NCBI RefSeq assembly: GCF_020520425.1
Contig: NC_079492.1
Coordinates: forward strand, 36,397,542 to 36,461,541
Reading direction: 5' to 3'
From: Spinacia oleracea
Taxonomy: Eukaryota; Streptophyta; Magnoliopsida; Caryophyllales; Amaranthaceae
DNA length: 64,000 bases
Shown piece after piece: positions 10,049-21,167 of this stretch. The notes under the pieces are model-generated. The model saw only the letters and a program-made list of their open reading frames with translations, ran no database searches and was not told the origin of the DNA. A program made the position numbers and the translations under genes. The stretch's first letter is position 1, and each line of letters opens with the position of its first letter.

Positions 10049-11833
10049 TCAGTTAACCGGAATGAGCACCACATCCATCCTCTCCTCAATCCTGGCCTTA
10101 GGAATAGTAACCTTGAGCACTCCATTCATCATCTCTGCCTTGGTCCCTTCAACCTTGTGGTTAGGCGTCAAGCTCAAACGGTACTCATACGATTTAGGAC
10201 AGCTCTTATATTCACGACACTCATCAAATTCAGGGTCCGACTTCCTCACTCCCTTCACACAAAGAGCGTGATCGTGAAAGCTGCCCTCTACATAGATCTT
10301 CACATCTTCTTTGCCTACCCCTGGCATATCCATCTTCACGTACAGAGCTTCATCGCCATGCTTCACATAGATTGACTGCTTCTCTTTATAGTTTGGCTTC
10401 TTCTGCTCACCATCAGCTTCCGATTCATCACCAGAATTGTCACTTGAATCGTCACTTGAGGTATCATATGATGGCTGCTTCTTTCTCATTTCTTCAGCAG
10501 GTGAGGACGACGGGTATGGGTATCCATACTTAGCTGAAAACAATGTAACAAGATTAAGCTCATAAAACTGATCCACTAATCCATAAACAAAGCTAATTAA
10601 CTTAAGGTTATACCAAGTACTCCGTATATTTTACAATTTACTAACGATACTCTAAAGTTTCTTTTTCATTTCTAAATACCCAAATTAAAGTTCAATAAAC
10701 ACATGCATATAACGACTAATCAAAATTCAAAATGCTTAAGTTTGTAACTTATAAATTGATTAATGAAACCGCCGAGATCTAGTTAAGTTAACCCGTTATG
10801 CCTACTACGACAATCGATTCATCATCTCAAACCAAATTAACACAAATCATAATCAATCAATTGACAAGTTAGATGCAAAATCCTACAGATACAAACTAAC
10901 AGTCACAAAGTTCTTTTTATCAACTTCAAGACACTCAGGTTGCCACTTTAATACGCTAGGAATGTATTAAAAACATCTCAAATACAAACATATAAACGTA
11001 CAAAATCACAAGTGAAACAAATATTCCAAATAAACCAACCTCAAATTTTCATTTACAATAACCAAAATCCATATTAATATCCATATACTAAAGGGTTTGA
11101 GAAACGGGGTATTTACTAAAAGCCACAACACAAACAACAAAACCCAGACAAGGGAGGTCCGAAACAGATTAAACGCTTTACATTTTTGGTTAATCAAAGA
11201 TACAAACCTCAAACCCTAGCAAAAATCAACACTAGATTTAAAATCAAAAGCAACTTTTCTTAACAATTACTCCCTATATTGACATAAAAGAAACGTCAGC
11301 CCGATTTGTCATCAGCATAACTCAAAGTTCCTAATGAACTTAGATTTATCACTTAAGATATTCACAAAAAGAGAGCAAGCATAAACCAATCTCAAGTAAA
11401 TAACAAGCTAAAAGTACCCCCTGATTCGAAAGGGTTTAAGAAATGGGTTTTTTACCTCGTATAACCACAGTGAAAAACAACAAAATCCAGAAAATATAGG
11501 TCAGAAACAGATTAAATGCACACAATCTTCAAGAAATAATGTGACTCGTATCTCAAACCGTAATAAATATTAACCACGAACACACACTAGCTTAAGCTTC
11601 AAAACAACAAATTAAAAAAAAAATTGAAAAATGGTAATGAAATTACCTCGGAAGGCACAGGAAGGAGGGAGTCTGTCAGCATATCTGCAGTAATAGGAGA
11701 GGTGACGAAGAGAAGTTCCAACAGCAGTAGGGAGTGGTTTTGGTGGTGGTGGAAGGCTGAGAAAACCGTGGTTGAGGTTGTTACGGCGGGAAGAGACTCT
11801 TGCTACACCAGCCATCATCACACGGAAACTCAT
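10049..11833 (-). CDS. Small heat shock protein (HSP20/alpha-crystallin), probably organellar, two exons
   Basis: Exon 1 is 11833-11647 (ATG; donor GAG|GTAATT) and exon 2 is 10533-10049 (acceptor TTTTCAG|CTAAG). The joined frame is 223 codons and the phase fits. Residues 1-50 are rich in Arg, Ser and hydroxylated residues with almost no acidic ones (MSFRVMMAGVARVSSRRN), as in a mitochondrial, or possibly plastid, presequence. Residues 88-105 are a Ser/Asp/Glu-rich linker. The alpha-crystallin domain spans about 110-220, with MDMPGVGKEDVKIYVE and the C-terminal MNGVLKVTIPK signature. Family members hold unfolding clients in a refoldable state as oligomers. Its length suits plant organellar sHSPs. 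The intron is about 1.1 kb. I see no convincing heat shock element just upstream, so heat control is inferred from the family only. This is the only host gene here that looks intact. Confidence 0.88.
11092..11590. repeat. Diverged duplicated block within the sHSP intron
   Basis: About 11092-11235 and 11430-11590 share the order agggtttgagaaa, acaacaaaac/atccag, ggtc(c)gaaacagattaaa, and tctcaaac/ctcaaacc, ending in cactag. It is a local duplication about 340 bp apart that does not touch the splice sites. Confidence 0.6.
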
Positions 11834-12220
11834 TCTCTCTCCTGTTTTTTGAAGATTGTAGTAAGAGAAAGTGATAGAACAAAGATGAAATGAATTTGAG
11901 ATAAATAGAGCAGAAGATCAAACTAAACCATGGTTAAACTAAAAAACCTTTTATGAAGAAATTAACTAGAGTAAGCAGCTTGCTTACCTGCCTTTAACTG
12001 CTGTAGTACGAATTCAGCCATAATTAATGAGGTGGCGCTACAGTATTGGTTACTTTCAGCGTTTGGAGAGAGGCAGAGGGGGAGTGCAACAGTGCAGTGG
12101 CCAGTGTGCGGTGCAGGAGATGATCACAGTCCACCCTATTTTCATGCAAATCTTTTATTTTGGACGGATTCGATTTGGGTGACCGAGAATTCGGATATTC
12201 GAGGCTGTGCCAAAAATATA
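11834..12220 (-). promoter_or_regulatory. Upstream region of the sHSP gene
   Basis: A TATTTATC box on the minus strand at about 11900-11910 lies about 70 nt before the ATG and is a possible TATA element. No clear alternating nGAAnnTTCn heat shock element was found by eye. The promoter is bounded at 12221 by a MITE. Confidence 0.3.
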
Positions 12221-12378
12221 CTCCCTTCGTCCCTTAATACTCGACATGTTTTGACTTTTTGCACTATTCATATAATTCACTTTGACCTTATTTTATTTAT
12301 AGTATATGAAAATAAATGTTAGTATATAATATATTGTTGGATTCATCTTAATATATATTTTCAAAATATTAATATTTT

Positions 12379-13741
12379 GGCAAATTTGCCAAAAACAACT
12401 TTTTAAAATCTATTTTTTGTGAAGAACAACCTTTTAAAAATTATTTTGCAAAAACAGACCTTAAAGTAAAATTAATTTGCCAGAGACAACCTATTTGCGT
12501 TTTCAGGCGTTGACCATACATTTCCGGCTTTGACTTCCCTGATTTTACTACCCTCACCCATATTCCTTTCAATTTTTCCCCTTAAACCCAAAATCCAGCA
12601 AAAATTCCCACCAAAAAGTAAATAAAATAAATAATTCCCCCTTTTCCTTGGGTTTGTGTAATTTCTGGGTTTTTATTCCATAATGTAAATGCATCAGAAA
12701 AAAGCTGAAGTTCAAATCGGAAAAGAAAGTAATGACATCTCTTCCGATTTCAACCCAAGTCCACCATCTTTTTTAAGATCTTTAATCACCCAAAAACACC
12801 CAAATTTTGGCAATTTTAACCATTTTAATCATCAAATTATTGAGTTTCAATCAAACCCACCTCTCACTTCTTCAATAGGTCCAATTTCTGGTGTTTTGGA
12901 TCCAATTTTAGTGAAGAATGGTCCCAATTTTGGGTCAACTCCATCACCTTCATCTTCGATCAACGTCAACACCTAAAAACCCCATTTTTTCACCTCCTCG
13001 TAAGAGGCCTTTGATGAACCCAACTTAATCCCTTGTTAAGTCCCCTACTTTACCTTCATCTCTTAGAAATTACCCTTTTTCTTCAACACCCACATCGGAT
13101 ATCAAGTATTTTACGGTGAATTTGCGTTGTGCATCATTGTTATTGGTGGTTTCAACAACGAAATCGGCTGCGTTTTTGTTAATCCCCCAATGTCGCCACC
13201 TTCGCCGCTATCGGGTTCACCTGCGCCTGCTGCTTTTGCTTGCCTTACCCTTTTTTTTTACCTCTTGGTGTTGATTTCAGTGAATTAATTGCTCAAGCAA
13301 ATTTGGGGGGGAAAACCCTAACTTTCCTACATTAAAATTACACAAAATTAATGAACAACACTTACCAAATTGTTGTTGTAGAGTGTCAAAAATGATTGAA
13401 TTGAGAAGCAATCTAACTTGGAAGCAACAATTTCATACAAAATGATTCAGCAGGAAGAGAGGGCAAAAAAATTGGTGGGGGAAGAAGAACAGAGAGAGAG
13501 AATTTTGGGTGTTTTTTTTTTTTTTGATTTTCGGCTCCAATTTGGTTTTAAGTGGGAAAAGGGTGCATGTAGTAAAACCGGGAAAGTCAATGCCGAATAT
13601 TTATGGTCAACGCCTGAAAACATAAATAGGTTGTTTCTCGCAAATTAATTTTACTTTAAGGTTTGTTTTCGCAAAATAATTTTTAAAATGTTGTTTCTCG
13701 CAAAAAATGGGCTTTAAAAGGTTGTTTTTGGCAAATTTGCC
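12379..13741. mobile_element. Non-autonomous Mutator-like element (MULE)
   Basis: Perfect 9-bp target duplications TAATATTTT flank it (12370-12378 and 13742-13750), which is the Mutator hallmark. Ends are GGCAAATTTGCC in inverted orientation. The inverted repeat extends about 145 bp inward: 12379-12520 against 13590-13741, with paired tracts such as caacctatttgcgttttcaggcg and cgcctgaaaacataaataggttg. No transposase is present. The interior (about 12540-13580) holds gene-like sequence described separately. Confidence 0.9.
12689..13260 (+). pseudogene. Gene-like fragment inside the MULE (Pack-MULE candidate)
   Basis: ATG 12689 opens a 95-codon frame (MHQKKAEVQIGKESND...) that is Ser/Pro-rich and ends at TAA 12976. 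From about 12950 a second frame continues with protein-like composition (PPRKRPLMNP, SPTLPSSLRNYPFSSTP, then a hydrophobic stretch LRCASLLLVV). It is interrupted by one stop. The frame shift plus changing composition suggests a captured, decayed host gene exon with a basic/Ser-rich N terminus and a membrane segment. I do not recognise the parent gene with confidence. Confidence 0.4.
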
Positions 13742-13766
13742 TAATATTTTATAAGTTTATATAATA

Positions 13767-14019
13767 CTGCCTCTGTTCTTATTTATATGATTGGGTTTTA
13801 GACACTATTCACACAAACACATTTGACTTCCTTTTGTGGTTTATACATAAGAAAAAGCATAGTCGTGTGGGGACTTATTAGATTCGTATCAGTAAATATT
13901 ATTTAAAGATCAACTTTTTATAATTTTTTCCCATCCACAATTAGAGATATTAATGTTTGAAACCGTGCATTGGCAAACGTGCTTAAATAATTGTGTCATT
14001 TAAAAAAGAACGGAGGAAG
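13767..14019. mobile_element. Second Stowaway-like MITE (253 bp)
   Basis: TA duplications at 13765-13766 and 14020-14021 flank inverted ends CTGCCTCTGTTCTTATTTA and CTTCCTCCGTTCTTTTTTA. There is no coding capacity. It lies inside the outer MITE, 16 bp right of the MULE duplication. Confidence 0.75.
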
Positions 14020-14106
14020 TATGTAATTAAAGAAATTGGTGATCAAAGTTGTGCATTGACAAGCGTGTCCGGTCAAAACAGGTCGAGTATTAAGGGACAG
14101 AAAGAT

Positions 14107-14785
14107 TAACCAGCTACTCTCTCTATTTGAGGTTTATATTTTTTTTGTCTTTCATCGAGCTCGAACGATGTAGCGGATTGTTGCGTGTGATGGAGTTGTA
14201 AATTTGTGCAAGGTTCAGAGATGAGTCGATGAGCAATGGTAGATGTTTGATTGTCTAAACTACGGAGTATATGATACAAGTAATTAAAGTTAGATGATGA
14301 TATAGGTCGCAAATTGCGATAATATTTAGTTGTCATAATTTTATGTGTCGCAGTTTAATTGGTACATAGGCGTTATGTAGGTTATACGTCATCATAAATT
14401 TTTACTATTAATGTAATATTTTTACCATGAATATGTAAGTAAATAAGGTATTCGATATAAAGAATGAAACAAATTAGAATATTAAGATTTTTCTATTTTT
14501 TTTTGAAACATGGATAATAGTTCATATAAGTTAAATATTTTAGTTTTCAATTTAAATTATGGTCCAAAAAGATGTCATGTCATCATTGTGACATGACTTA
14601 AAAGGTCGCATGTTCAGATATTGTATCTTGGACTGATAGGACTTTTCATACGGAGTAACGTAACTTCCATCATTACATTTAGATTAGATTAGCCGTTATA
14701 ATTCTCATTGGGAAACACAAAGGGAAAAAAGTGAGTGAAAATAAAGAGTCTCACATGGAAAAAACTCTTCATATTCTCCTTGTTT
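14107..14785. other. Unassigned A/T-rich sequence between MITEs and CACTA element
   Basis: No convincing gene, RNA or repeat boundary was seen. A short minus-strand frame (14336-14106) has no recognisable protein features. Confidence 0.5.
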
Positions 14786-14809
14786 CATTACAACATATAA
14801 GATCAGAGA

Positions 14810-15125
14810 GGGCGGAAAATATCGCCCTCTTTGATGTAAATCTCGCCCTTTTAGGCTATTAGGGCGATTTTAAGGCCTGTTAGGCTCGTTGTATTAGCTT
14901 AGCAGGGCAAACAATATTTTTTGCCCTCTTTGATTTCAATCAAATAGGGCAATATTTTTCGCCCTCCTTGATTGAAATCAGAGAGGGCAACTTTTTTTCG
15001 CCCTCTTTGATCATTTCAAGGAAGGCACATTTTTTGCCCTTCTTGATAGGAATCAAGAAAGGCAACCTATTTCGCCCTCTTTGATTGAATCAAGGAAGAC
15101 CTTCTTTTTGGCGCCCTCTTTGATC
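14810..15125. repeat. Left subterminal repeats of the CACTA element
   Basis: At least ten copies or near copies of a gccctctttgat motif occur in both orientations. Some are arranged as perfect small hairpins, for example gccctctttgatttcaat facing caaatagggc. They are spaced by T-rich runs. Confidence 0.85.
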
Positions 15126-15186
15126 TAGTTTGCTTTTTTTAATTTCTATTTCTCTTTTAAATATTAGCCAATTCATCAAATAAATT

Positions 15187-15256
15187 AACCTACATGGGAT
15201 TCGAACCCACATATTTGCGCATTTGCACAATGCTCTTCCATTTGAGCTAATAGGTT
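15187..15256 (-). tRNA. tRNA-like sequence, probably a pseudogene
   Basis: Minus strand, 70 nt. It folds as a cloverleaf with acceptor AACCTAT pairing with GTAGGTT and D-stem GCTC/GAGC. The B box GGTTCGAATCC sits in a GTGGG/CCCAT T-arm. The anticodon stem TTGTG/CGCAA closes a loop of only six bases (CAAATG), so no anticodon can be assigned safely. It lies inside the CACTA element and just below the DUF295 exons, so it was probably carried along, or is a SINE-type head. Confidence 0.4.
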
Positions 15257-15355
15257 AGTGCTACATATCTCTAAAAATGAAATGCACCTTCTGGTTTCTG
15301 TGTGTACATTTAAAAGATACGATGACAAGAATGTCAGGCAAATTACACAAAGAGG

Positions 15356-16360
15356 CTACATGAGATCAGTGTGTGAAATCATGCTTTTAAATTTCAATAG
15401 GTAACTCAAACAGTAACATACAAAGACCGATGATGCTCTTGCGTTGCCCCCGCACTGTCGAACCCGAGTCGGAATCCAATTAACCTTGCTGCCAACTGTC
15501 AAAAACAAAACAACAACAAAAAAACATTCAAAGAAGTGATTCCTAATCATGCATACAACTGAATTATAAGGTTTGATCAAGGTCGAACAAACGGGGGGAA
15601 GGAGTGTCAAACATTTGTCATGTAGGCTGTAAGAGTACATGACTCGAGTATCGTCGAGTTCCATGACATAGTTAACAGAATTCCCAGGGACACCGTTGCT
15701 GTCTCCTGCACTAGTTGAGCCCCAGCACCAGGTCTTACAACACTTACCTTCCATGACAAAAAATGCTCGATCATCTAAGGAGTTAACTTCCACCCAATTC
15801 CTTACCTTGATATCCAACTCCCAAACTTTTATAAAGTTATAGCAAAGGTTGCGACCATATCTTATGAATCTTCCTACACAATATACCTTACCACAAGATT
15901 CAATCAGATTCATGTGTCGACTAATCCATTCGATAGATCTGGCCATTCTAATTCCAAGTTCTTGATGGTGATGGAGTTCGTAGCATCCACTTCTATAGTC
16001 ACAACAGTCCACTGACTGGGAATCTGCAGGCGTGCAAACCCCAAAATTTAACATAGTTAATTTCCTAATCATGCATACAACCCTAGAAATATCATAACGT
16101 ACTTTAACAAAGGAAAAAAAACGTTTTAGTTAATGTTGTAATCATAACGAACTTTAACAAAGGGAAACGTTACGTTGATATGATGTGTTACCTCAGATTC
16201 AGTATCTTGATTATCTTGAGCGTCAACAGAAGTATCGACACCATCGATAACAGCGATGTTATAGATGACATTGTCAAGAACAGCTGGGTAGTGTAGAGCT
16301 ACTCTTCTACCATCAATCTCAGGTCTTACCTTGACCCAAGTAAAATCACTCGTTATAGGC
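15356..16360 (-). pseudogene. DUF295/KIB-type F-box-family gene fragment carried in the CACTA element
   Basis: Two exon-like blocks are visible on the minus strand. The first is about 16360-16192 (acceptor TTTTGCAG, donor GAG|GTAACA), with DFTWVKVRPEIDGRR. The second begins near 16025 (acceptor GCCTGCAG) and contains KVWELDIKVRNWVEVNSLDD followed by RAFFV. It then continues to a VMELDD...MYSYSLHDKCLTLLPP region typical of the beta-propeller-like DUF295 domain that follows F-boxes in plants. The start of the second block reads in a different frame from the rest, and there is no F-box upstream. Members recruit targets to SCF ubiquitin ligases or, in the KIB subgroup, act on kinases. This copy is partial and probably dead. 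Capture by the CACTA element is inferred from its position between the TIRs. Confidence 0.6.
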
Positions 16361-18299
16361 CTGCAAAAGAAGAAAAGACCATAAAACATCTTACAGAACA
16401 TTCCAAATTAGAAGTGATTGATCAAATAGACTATTACATTAATAAGTGGAGTATAAGGTATTGGAGTTATCTGTAAATAGCATACAATTTTAGTAAACAC
16501 AGTGCCCAAACTATGATAAGCTTGTGGAATGACACCTTCTACTATGTCAAATATCTGACGAACTGCTCATGGAACGACACTAGCCTCAACACAGACACTA
16601 AAGTTCCTTAACATGTATAGTTCAAGTTTTCATCACATATATTGATATCAAACATAGAAGCAGCAGGCAAAACTGAAAAAGAATGATGCTTAAGAAAATG
16701 CATACATTATTGTCGGAAAGACATCTCTCTACGTGACTAGTGAAAAAATAGAAAAACAAATCTGCTACACATCTTCCTTTTTGTCTTTGACACGATTGAG
16801 ATGAAATCAAAGACCATCTAGCTAAAAAAAGGCAGTTCGAAAGTCCAGAAAACTAGCAGATTCATAAATAAACACTATATGGAACCAATTAATTTAAAAC
16901 TAAATCAAAGGTCTGGGATAGTCTTACCACTTTACTGGCATACTCCTTTTGTTCTGTCATACTAAAAATTAAAAGCGGGTGAACACTACAGAATAGCTAT
17001 CTAGCCAAAGGCTCAGGCATATATTTTTTGCATCACTATATAAACTGATAGAAAAATATTAAAGAGGTTCGGTGATTCCATGAGAATGAGGAGATGGATA
17101 ATTTGCCTGCTATATACATGGATATTGACTCCGATGAACACTTATCCAGCAATTTCTTACAAGGAATTAACAAAATAGAAGACAAGGAAACGGTTCCATT
17201 AGAAACTTAGAATCAAGCTGAAAGGAAGAACCAATTATCCTTCCCTAATTCAGATTTCCTTATAAGAATGTCTAGTCTAGGTGTTCAGATTTTAAACAAT
17301 TCAATATACATGTATGAAATTAAGAATCAGAAAACATTGCAAAGAAAAAAACTAGAAATTAGAGAAAGAACTACACTATAATACTAATCTCACACCAAAT
17401 AATCAAAGAGTATATATAAACAATCAAAATCAACAATGAAATTAGAACATTAGAATCAAATTAATATAATACCACAAATAAATCGCAATGATTGAATAAC
17501 AAGCAGCTTAAACTTAGAGTATCAACTTATAGAACATAAAAACCTCAAAACTTTGAATTATGTCCATTCTGCAAATTTTGAATGTTCAACCTCAATTAGC
17601 ATGAAAGTGCAACAGATCAAATTCAAAAGTACGATAGTACCTGAAATTGAAGGTTGATCTAAAAGGAACGAGTAACTCCAACACAGACCTCAGATTGTAA
17701 GAGTCCGTAGATTCTCAGTCCAAAACCCTAAATAATTAACCTAAAACAGCAAATTAACCGGAATTTAGTACCGAGTTTTCAGTACACTCAACAAATTATA
17801 TCGACGAACGTATATTGTGTCTAATTAACAAATTCTGGTTCCATTTATGGATTTTTTGTATCAAAAATCATATTCAATAAAAATACACTGAATTCTGAGG
17901 TTTCATGCTAGTATGTTAACACATTATCGAATCTCGACAAAACTAAAATCAATCATCCAAATACCAGAAAAATCAATCATTCAAACATAAATATAATCAA
18001 ACAGAGAAGATGATACCAGAAGGTCAGTATTTGATAGAAATCGGATATTTTTCGAACAAATCTTCAAGCTAACGAACTCAGGAACGAAGAAACTGAGAAA
18101 AGTCGACCAATTTTTTATTAATAAGAGCCGGAGAATCAGGAGAGAGAAAGCAGCATCCATTACTTTGGGATTTTAGGATTCCTCGCCATTTTGGGGATTA
18201 TGGGTTAACAGGGAGGATTTTAGGCGTGTGTTTTATTTTAATTTTTTCATTAAGTGATTTTTTCAAAAAGCGCGATTTTAAGAAGTCGCGTTCTGTGTT
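16361..18299. other. CACTA interior, intron/promoter-like sequence
   Basis: A/T-rich sequence with no supported coding region. Its composition (T- and A-rich tracts, possible splice-like sites near 17640 and 18000) would suit the 5' introns and leader of the captured gene. Confidence 0.4.
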
Positions 18300-18470
18300 T
18301 TATCAAAGAGGGCAACTTCGCAATTTTCGCCTTCATTGTCCTTTGTTTATAAACGACGACTTTGATATCGCCCTCGTTGATAGTGTCGTAATTGCCCTAT
18401 TTGACTATTTATATGAAGACGATGTTAAAATCGTCCTCCTTACTTAAAAATTGTCGCCCTCTTTGCTCTT
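18300..18470. repeat. Right subterminal repeats of the CACTA element
   Basis: Inverted counterpart of the left block: atcaaagagggc, tatcgccctcgttgat and gtcgccctctttg motifs up to the TIR. Confidence 0.8.
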
Positions 18471-18483
18471 CATTTTTGTAGTG

Positions 18484-19386
18484 TTTATTAATTGGGGAAT
18501 GAGTGTAATTCTTGTTTAAAAAAGTGTGAGAGTGGTATGGGTGGACACATCGCGCGCGCGCCGGGCCGGGCTCGGGCCGTGGGCCATGGGGAAATTCATT
18601 CACATAAAATACGAAAATACATTTCTTCTCTCAAACAAAAAAATTGCTCTCGGTTTTGGGCATATGTTCTGACTCCATCCGGCTTTGTGAGTGCACACAA
18701 CGTCGGAGTTGCGCTAATCCTGGAGGGCGACCGCATTATGTTCTACTGCACTCGGAGGTAGTGCGGAATCGTCTTTTAGGACAGTGGGTGTCCACGACGC
18801 AACAATTGTTCTTCGTTCAGTTCATCGAATCAGATAAGTTTGTTATAATTTTTGGTTTAATCGCAACAGTTGAATTTTAGACGAAATAGATTATCATGGA
18901 TGAGCCTAATTGTTGCAAATGTGGGTTTTGCGCGAGTTGAATTTTAAACGTCAAAGGTAGTCATTGATTTAGATTTTTTCTAGTACATAACATAAGTATG
19001 GTTTGTGTAATAAACAATGCATCAAACCATCAATAGTGTAGTAGTGTTCATTTTAATTATTTCAATGATAATCATTGTTTTTCGAACGTTATGGATTTAA
19101 CATTTGGACTTGTGAATTGTGATCATGGTATTTTTCAAATCAAAATTATTGTCAACATATTGTGAGTAGTTCGATGTCAAAAATCATGAAGAAACAAAAA
19201 TTAGAAAATGCATATCATTCTCAATGGAATATGGATATAGAAATATATATAGTACTCGTTTGAGATTAAAGGACCTTAATGGTAAATTGTGTACCCGAAT
19301 GCATTTAATATTCTAATATTCTCTTACATTGTGATGAAAATTCATAGTATTATCTCAATTAAATTCTATTTCTTGACCTTAAATTA
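18484..19386. other. Unassigned; possible LTR fragment at about 18535-18860
   Basis: A GC-rich start (gcgcgcgcgccgggccggg) followed by sequence with LTR/leader-like composition. No ends or target duplication could be defined. The rest is A/T-rich without genes. Confidence 0.3.
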
Positions 19387-19657
19387 TGTTAGAATAATGC
19401 CTTGAATCGGTCAAGCCCCTTATTTAGGGTTATCTGTTTTGGGCCTATTTTCTGGGTTTTTCCGTATCTGTCTAGAGAAAACTATATAAACTATCTAGGT
19501 CATAAACTAGTTGTATTCTGTAATCTGTACTCCTCGAGATCAATAAAACTTTCATCCCCTCTGCATGTGGACGTAGCTAACACATTGTTAGTGAACCACG
19601 TTAAATCTATGCGTTCTTTATTACGTTATTTAATCTTTCTTTGCATCCGTTATAACA
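19387..19657 (+). repeat. Small solo LTR (271 bp)
   Basis: TGTTAGAATAATG...TTATAACA with perfect AATTA duplications (19382-19386 and 19658-19662). It holds a TATA-like ctatataaac (about 19482) and a polyadenylation-like aataaaac (about 19541) in the correct order for plus-strand transcription. No internal domain or second LTR is nearby. It may come from a TRIM or small Copia family. Confidence 0.75.
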
Positions 19658-19799
19658 AATTATATTTTGGGTGCTTGTCGAACAAGTCTAATTATTAAAG
19701 GTGTACTAAAATTTCATGACCTTATCATTTAAGGTTTTCAAAATAGATTATCACACAAAGCCGGTTGACTTTTACTCTTCTAACCATTACTTTGACTCT

Positions 19800-19987
19800 T
19801 AATATTATAAACCGTGTGCAAGTAAAATTATAAAAAATGAATATTTGGAAAATACATATGGATACGAATCTAACGTGACCTCACATGACTAAAGTTTCCT
19901 TATGTACGAATCACAAAAAATGGCCAAAGTCATAGTGTGAATAGTGTAAAAAACAAATGGTGCGATATTTCTGGAACGGAGGAAGTA
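19800..19987. mobile_element. MITE remnant, one end only
   Basis: The right end, in reverse complement, reads ATACTTCCTCCGTTCCAGAAA, the usual plant mariner/Stowaway-like terminus. I could not find a partner end on the left. Confidence 0.35.
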
Positions 19988-20822
19988 TATGGTGTTAATA
20001 TTGAGATTGTAAAATTCTATAATTTAGTATGTGATTGTCCGATAATGAACAACAATGATGTTATTTTGTTACAAATGTCATTTACATTATTATATTTAAT
20101 TTTATTCTTCAACATGAACACCTAATATGAAGCTAAAGCAGTACTCCGGCCGTATATTTCAGCTACGATAGCTAATTTAGGGAATTAGGGTTCACAATGT
20201 CTAATTCTGCTATATACCTACTGTTACTTTGCAACTTTACAGGCTGATGATTGTTGCCTTGTTGGGATTCACGAGTCGGATACCAGCTTGGTTGGTTAGT
20301 TCCTGGCTATTCGATCATATCTCCAATTAAGGGTGGATTCACAATCTCACATATACATATGACGTAGTATTAGTATATAATGCATGCACCGAGTTCTTGT
20401 ATTATTGTATTAATGATAGGTATGATGTGTCTGGCAGAAACCTTCTCTTCTGGTAGCTTTGACATTGACGTGTACGGCCATAATCTAGTGGATACTGATT
20501 ACTTAAACAATGTGGTTGCAGAACCAACAACAGCTAAAATATCAAGCATTATTTTTCTGAATGAAAAGCGGCTCAACCCAGGATTCATGAAAGTCCAAAG
20601 ACCAATTAGAATTTCATAGTCAAGCTAGGTTATCATCCACCACAAAATTTGTAGCATAGAAACACCAAGTTACAAGATCCGAGATTCAATGTATATGATT
20701 TCTCCTGTACGAAACATATATATATATATGCCACCACTAAGAAGTAAGAACCAAAGACTCGTAGTTTTCTGATGAGCAATCATAGAGTTACTGATTTCAC
20801 AAAAGTGTGCAGTACTAAAAAT
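19988..20822. other. Intergenic, downstream of the carrier pseudogene
   Basis: A 79-codon plus-strand frame (20380-20619) has a hydrophobic start but no recognisable family. Nothing else is supported. Confidence 0.4.
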
Positions 20823-21134
20823 TTACTTGGAAAAAAATGATACCAAGTTGAGGTCGACCATAGTTCTAAGAAAATATACCCTCCCAAAGCAAAGGACGAT
20901 TCCTGCAGTTGCACCCTTGTACAAGGAGAGAAAACCTTCGTGTGTAAATTGTAATTATCTCACGAAATGCATGCACCCAAGACTTGTATTTTGTTGTTGC
21001 TTCCCCGCCTGAGTTCATCATCATTCTTCTACTAACACAAGTCACTGGATAAAATACTACTGGAAGACTAAATAGCATCAAGTCAGTACGCGTCCTTGCT
21101 GAAAAAAATGTACTTGTATCCTGCATACGGTTGG

Positions 21135-21167
<33 letters not shown>

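Larger units (their letters stand above)
12221..14106. mobile_element. Stowaway-like MITE containing two later insertions
   Basis: The left end CTCCCTTCGTCCCTTAATAC follows TA. The right end, read in reverse complement, carries the same GTCCCTTAATACTCGAC and TGTTTTGAC. After removing the MULE (12379-13741) and a second MITE (13767-14019) the element would be only a few hundred bp and non-coding. The right-hand limit is uncertain by a few bases. Confidence 0.7.
14786..18483. mobile_element. CACTA (En/Spm-type) element without transposase
   Basis: The right end, read inward on the minus strand, starts CACTACAAAAATGAAG. The left end is a mutated CATTACAACATATAAG. Both are flanked by TTT (14783-14785 and 18484-18486), the expected 3-bp duplication. 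Subterminal regions carry many direct and inverted copies of gccctctttgat (about 14810-15125 and 18300-18470), as in CACTA elements, where the transposase accessory protein binds such repeats. There is no TPase or TnpA frame. The interior holds DUF295-type exons and a tRNA-like sequence. Confidence 0.82.

Noticed and set aside
11006..11212. Minus-strand 68-codon hydrophobic frame as an extra sHSP exon
   Set aside because: It would break the phase between exons 1 and 2, which join cleanly without it, and it lies in the duplicated intron block.
20380..20619. 79-codon frame with a hydrophobic start as a secreted peptide gene
   Set aside because: No cleavage-site context, Cys pattern or family similarity is visible, and the surroundings are intergenic.
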